From positions 1,276,690-1,340,689 of the forward strand of contig NZ_LT606949.1 of the NCBI RefSeq assembly GCF_900095215.1: 64,000 bases of DNA, read 5' to 3'. Shown here piece by piece: positions 61,094 to 64,000 of this stretch. Each line of letters begins with the position of its first letter. Position 1 is the first letter of the stretch. Source of the stretch: Polynucleobacter necessarius (lineage in GTDB: Bacteria; Pseudomonadota; Gammaproteobacteria; Burkholderiales; Burkholderiaceae). A program made the position numbers and the translations under genes. Below the pieces are notes generated by a model. That model searched no databases, had not been told where the DNA came from, and was given only the letters and a program-made list of their open reading frames with translations.

Positions 61094-62035
61094 TCAATCA
61101 ACTAAATTTTTAGGCAACGAAAAAGTAATATCTTCAACTACACCATCGAGCGCACGCACTTGTCGTGGACCAAATTTCTGTATACGACTAACAATCGACT
61201 GAGCCAAGACTTCTGGCGCAGAAGCGCCGACAGTTAAACCGACACGCTTTTTACCAGCAAACCATTCTGGATTGAGCTGCTCCGGGGAATCCACCATGTA
61301 AGCAGGAACGCCAAGCTTTTCAGCCAGCTCTCGCAAACGATTGGAGTTCGAGCTTGTGGCGCTTCCCACCACAATAACCACTTCAACTTGTGGCGCCATA
61401 AATTTCACGGCGTCTTGACGATTTTGAGTGGCGTAACAAATATCTTGTTTGCGGGGTTGAACAATATTGGGAAACTTTTTTGTTAAAGCTTCAACAATCT
61501 CCTTTGTCTCATCCACTGACAGTGTTGTCTGGGTTACAAAGACGATCTTCTCATCAGCAGGAAATGGTAACGCGCTCACATCTCCAAGCTTCTCAATTAA
61601 GAACACACCTTCTTTTACCTGACCCATGGTCCCTTCCACTTCTGGATGCCCGGCATGGCCAATCATCAGAACCGTGAAACCCTCTTTACACATTTTGACG
61701 ACTTCAAGATGAACCTTAGTCACCAAAGGACATGTGGCGTCATAGACCTGCAAACCCCGAGCTTCGGCGTCTTTACGCACTTCCTGAGAAACGCCGTGAG
61801 CACTAAACACGACAATTCTACCTTTAGGAACTTCGTGCAGCTCATTCACAAATACCGCGCCCTTATCGCGCAGCTCATTCACCACATATACGTTGTGCAC
61901 AATTTCGTGACGCACATAAATTGGCGCACCGAAACGATTCAGCGCTTCATTCACGATATTAATTGCACGGTCAACGCCTGCGCAAAAACCGCGCGGCTGA
62001 GCCATCAAAATTTCTGTGTTATTGGAATCACTCAT
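61094..62035 (-). CDS. ispH: 4-hydroxy-3-methylbut-2-enyl diphosphate reductase
   Basis: Last step of the methylerythritol phosphate pathway, reducing HMBPP to IPP and DMAPP at a [4Fe-4S] cluster. The 313-residue protein has the three cluster Cys in PRGFCAGVDRAI, YDATCPLVTKVH and the CYATQNRQ block, and EIVHN. Intact. Three bases after fkpB, so one operon, the common fkpB-ispH arrangement. With dxs and ispA nearby, isoprenoid supply is conserved here. Confidence 0.96.
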   Translation of the reverse strand: MSDSNNTEILMAQPRGFCAGVDRAINIVNEALNRFGAPIYVRHEIVHNVYVVNELRDKGAVFVNELHEVPKGRIVVFSAHGVSQEVRKDAEARGLQVYDATCPLVTKVHLEVVKMCKEGFTVLMIGHAGHPEVEGTMGQVKEGVFLIEKLGDVSALPFPADEKIVFVTQTTLSVDETKEIVEALTKKFPNIVQPRKQDICYATQNRQDAVKFMAPQVEVVIVVGSATSSNSNRLRELAEKLGVPAYMVDSPEQLNPEWFAGKKRVGLTVGASAPEVLAQSIVSRIQKFGPRQVRALDGVVEDITFSLPKNLVD

Positions 62036-62038
62036 GCT

Positions 62039-62485
62039 TTATAGGATCGCTACAATCTCTGCTTCAAAAGTCACAGGTCTGCCGGCAAGGGGATGATTAA
62101 ATTCAAACCATGCGCCCTCATCATTAATCGATTGCAAAACGCCTGCGTACTGAGCGCCACCCGGCGCATTGAACTCAATCACATCGCCTGGATTAAATTC
62201 CACATCGTCATCACGACCTTCTTTCAGCGCCTTGAGCGATACCCACTGCACTAAATCCTCCTTGCGCGCACCAAAACTTTCTTCAGGCGCAAGGAGTGCA
62301 CTTTTTTTCTCACCAACCCCTAAACCCAGCAATACCTTTTCAAAGCAAGGAGCAAATTGTCCAGATCCCATCAAAACCGTCGCAGGACGATCGATAAAGG
62401 TGTTGATGTAATCCTCCCCATTGGGCAAAGTGAGCCGGTAGTTCAGAGTCAAGTAGGAATTAGGCAAAACGGTAAGCTTGGTCAT
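62039..62485 (-). CDS. fkpB: FKBP-type peptidyl-prolyl cis-trans isomerase (FkpB/SlyD-like)
   Basis: 148 residues. FKBP-type core with YRLTLPNGEDYINTF, MGSGQFAPCFEKVLLGL and the inserted-flap ESFGARKEDLVQWV of the FkpB/SlpA group, and HPLAGRPVTFEAEIV near the end. It lacks the His-rich metal-binding tail of SlyD. Cytosolic proline isomerase and probable chaperone. Intact; co-transcribed with ispH. Confidence 0.92.
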   Translation of the reverse strand: MTKLTVLPNSYLTLNYRLTLPNGEDYINTFIDRPATVLMGSGQFAPCFEKVLLGLGVGEKKSALLAPEESFGARKEDLVQWVSLKALKEGRDDDVEFNPGDVIEFNAPGGAQYAGVLQSINDEGAWFEFNHPLAGRPVTFEAEIVAIL

Positions 62486-62516
62486 AAGGTGATTGTATCT
62501 AGGCCTGCGCTAGCTG

Positions 62517-63213
62517 TGCACTCCCCCATTAACAGGTTGGCCAAAAAATCAGCAACCTAGAGAAAAACTGCGATTAAATGGTGCGGGGGCACTTTCAGAC
62601 GCTGAATGACTCACCATCTTTCTGCGGGTAGGTGTGAAAGGAAAAAGCGCAGTTGCCCTAGCTCAGGATCTCCTGCATCACTTTGGGAGTCTGCCTAAAC
62701 TTCTAGCCAGCAGCCCTGCAGAGCTCACTCAACTGCATGGGATGGGACTATCCAAGTGGTCGCAAATTCAAGCGGCGCACGAACTCATTAAACGGAGTCT
62801 TGAGGACGGCTTAACCCAAGACCCCATCTTTTCCTCACCCAACCATGTCAGAGAGTTCTTGCAGGCCAAGATTGGCCGCCTTCCGCATGAGGTCTTGCTG
62901 TGCCTCTACCTTGATTCCCGACTGCATCTGATTGAATGTGATGAGCTCTTTAGGGGCTCCATTACCCAAACAACCATTTACCCCCGAGAAATCCTCAAAG
63001 AGACCTTAGCGAAAAATGCCAGCGCCCTCATCGTGGCGCACAAGCATCCCAGCGGAAACCCATTACCTAGTGACGCAGACCAAGAATTAACGAAGGTACT
63101 ACTCAATGCCCTACAATATTAGTGTATATTCAGCTTTTAGACCACTGCATTGTGAGTAGGAGCGGTTTGTTCTCCTTTTCAGATTCAGGCCCTTATGGAT
63201 AATGGGATTAAAT
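62517..63213 (+). pseudogene. radC: RadC/JAB-domain protein remnant
   Basis: The helix-hairpin-helix part ([39 protein letters not shown]) and the MPN-type domain with IVAHKHPSGNPLPSDADQELT, the metal-binding H-x-H then D motif, are intact. The N-terminal part (PREKLRLNGAGALSDAE) is separated by a TGA at 62608-62610, and no start codon is seen in that frame upstream. Past 63119 the frame ends early, while IQLLDHCIVSRSGLFSFSDSG continues in another frame, then shifts again. The GTG at 62634 could start a shortened protein that retains the catalytic core, but the C-terminus is lost. RadC's DNA-repair role is doubtful even when intact. Confidence 0.8.
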
Positions 63214-63344
63214 GATAGTAAATACTAACTTATTGGCCTATTTTTCCAATAGAGGCGCTTTTTAGACCAAATCCCGCTTACAAAAGCCATGTAGCTGGGC
63301 CTGATACAATCTTCTTTTTTCGCAATTAAAAATGGAGTTATGTC

Positions 63345-63578
63345 ATGGCAAAAGTTTGCCAAGTCACTGGGAAAAAGCCGATGGTTGGCAACAATGTATC
63401 CCATGCAAACAATAAAACGAAGCGTCGCTTTTTGCCGAATTTGCAAAACCGTCGTTTCTGGGTTGAATCTGAAAACCGTTGGATTAGCTTGCGCTTAACC
63501 AATGCTGGTTTGCGCGTTATCGACAAGAACGGCATCGATTCTGTGTTGTCTGATCTCCGTGCACGTGGCGAAATTTAA
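63345..63578 (+). CDS. rpmB: 50S ribosomal protein L28
   Basis: 77-residue basic protein with [34 protein letters not shown], the standard L28 N-terminal pattern. Large-subunit protein. First gene of the rpmB-rpmG pair, with a GGAG site before ATG 63345. Intact. Confidence 0.96.
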   Translation: MAKVCQVTGKKPMVGNNVSHANNKTKRRFLPNLQNRRFWVESENRWISLRLTNAGLRVIDKNGIDSVLSDLRARGEI

Positions 63579-63589
63579 GGAGCGCACAA

Positions 63590-63757
63590 ATGGCTAAAGG
63601 CGGCAGAGAAAAAATCAAGTTGGAGTCATCAGCAGGTACTGGTCACTTCTACACCACTTCAAAAAACAAGCGCACTAAGCCTGCGAAAATGGAGATCATG
63701 AAGTTCGACCCAACCATTCGCAAGCACGTTGCTTACAAAGAAACAAAGCTGAAGTAA
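63590..63757 (+). CDS. rpmG: 50S ribosomal protein L33
   Basis: 55-residue protein [18 protein letters not shown]... ending YKETKLK, typical L33. It lacks the Cys of the zinc-binding (C+) type, so it is the zinc-free form. Eleven bases after rpmB with an AAGGAG-like site upstream. Intact. Confidence 0.95.
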   Translation: MAKGGREKIKLESSAGTGHFYTTSKNKRTKPAKMEIMKFDPTIRKHVAYKETKLK

Positions 63758-63793
63758 GGCATTGATTTAATACTGACTTTCAGTAAATAAAAA

Positions 63794-63816
63794 ACCCGCT
63801 ACATCAGCGGGTCTTT
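63794..63816 (+). terminator. Rho-independent terminator after rpmG
   Basis: ACCCGCT/AGCGGGT stem with a five-base loop followed by CTTTT; flanking A run lets it act on both strands. Confidence 0.75.
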
Positions 63817-63864
63817 TATGGCCTAAATTTTTCTAAAATTTTTTAGTGTTTATTTTCTTAGAAA

Positions 63865-64000
63865 TTAAATGTAACGACGCAATCTCAAAGAGAACTCACG
63901 TAAGTTAGTTAAACCACTCTCTTCCGCACGCTGGCACCAAGTGTGCAATTGAGATAACAACTGCTCTTTAGTGGCTGAGGAACGACTCCAGATGGCTTGC
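63865..64000 (-). CDS. C-terminal end of a fatty acid desaturase (partial, cut by window edge)
   Basis: The last 44 or so codons of a minus-strand gene, reading QAIWSRSSATKEQLLSQLH...EFSLRLRRYI then TAA at 63865-63867. The helical end with W, E and the final LRRY matches the C-terminus of acyl-CoA delta-9 desaturase-type proteins of the Burkholderiales, which I recall as neighbours of rpmBG; no catalytic motif lies in the window, so the call is tentative. Frame intact as far as visible. Confidence 0.55.
   Translation of the reverse strand, partial: QAIWSRSSATKEQLLSQLHTWCQRAEESGLTNLREFSLRLRRYI

Noticed and set aside
62039..63344. A separate small gene starting at GTG 62516 upstream of radC
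   Set aside because: It is a short frame that ends within a few codons; the DNA is better explained as the decayed radC 5' region.
1..64000. CRISPR array, insertion sequence, integrase or rRNA operon
   Set aside because: No regularly spaced repeats, transposase-like domains, terminal inverted repeats with target duplications or rRNA sequence were seen on reading the window.

Overview
The window reads as a chromosomal segment of a betaproteobacterium of the Burkholderiaceae, most probably the genus Polynucleobacter. The clues are the gene content and order (rpsU-yqeY-dnaG-rpoD, xseB-ispA-dxs-folE2, phasins, tctBA, a BPSS1780-type membrane protein, fkpB-ispH-liv, rpmB-rpmG), the moderate GC content, and protein sequences typical of that group. 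About 19 of some 65 genes are broken by frameshifts, nonsense codons or deletions, while the core housekeeping genes are intact. I infer a reduced or reducing genome, like that of the ciliate endosymbiont P. necessarius rather than its free-living relatives. The genus and lifestyle are inferences from pattern, not from a database search.

Region 1 (1-19.9 kb) is an accessory zone in heavy decay. Intact genes are few: a DUF2237 protein, a histone-deacetylase-family hydrolase, one phasin, a DUF1345 membrane protein, a short membrane peptide, ahpC and a YoaK-family membrane protein. Around them lie remnants of a quinone oxidoreductase, a lipoprotein, a choloylglycine-hydrolase-type enzyme, three outer-membrane barrels, ahpF (large internal deletion), DUF1622, two nitroreductases, an exported amidohydrolase, a second phasin and ycaO. 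The ycaO remnant is fused at its N-terminus to part of a RelE/HigB-like toxin. An AT-rich islet (17.7-19.8 kb) carries a broken coiled-coil/membrane protein and a broken DUF2971 protein.

Region 2 (19.9-31.4 kb) holds core information-processing and isoprenoid genes. A GNAT acetyltransferase is followed by a tRNA-Ile(CAU) gene interrupted in its anticodon loop by an Azoarcus-type group I intron of about 251 nt. Next come rpoD, dnaG, yqeY and rpsU (the macromolecular synthesis operon), divergent tsaD, then folE2, dxs, ispA and xseB.

Region 3 (31.5-64 kb) is mostly housekeeping: sulfurtransferase, ZIP transporter, polA, thrB, uvrD, valS, galU, tusA-like, alaS, tctBA, glnS, an argD-like aminotransferase, livKHMGF, ispH, fkpB, rpmB and rpmG. 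The right edge cuts the 3' end of a fatty-acid desaturase gene. Four genes here are damaged: a Rieske oxygenase (lost cluster Cys and a 3' frameshift), a dienelactone hydrolase (in-frame deletion), a ferredoxin-reductase-type protein (two nonsense codons) and radC (frameshifts and a stop).

Taken together, translation, replication, isoprenoid synthesis and amino-acid transport are kept. Envelope proteins, detoxification, storage and catabolic accessory functions are being lost, mainly by one-base indels in homopolymers and by C-to-T/G-to-A nonsense changes. No CRISPR array, insertion sequence or rRNA gene was seen.
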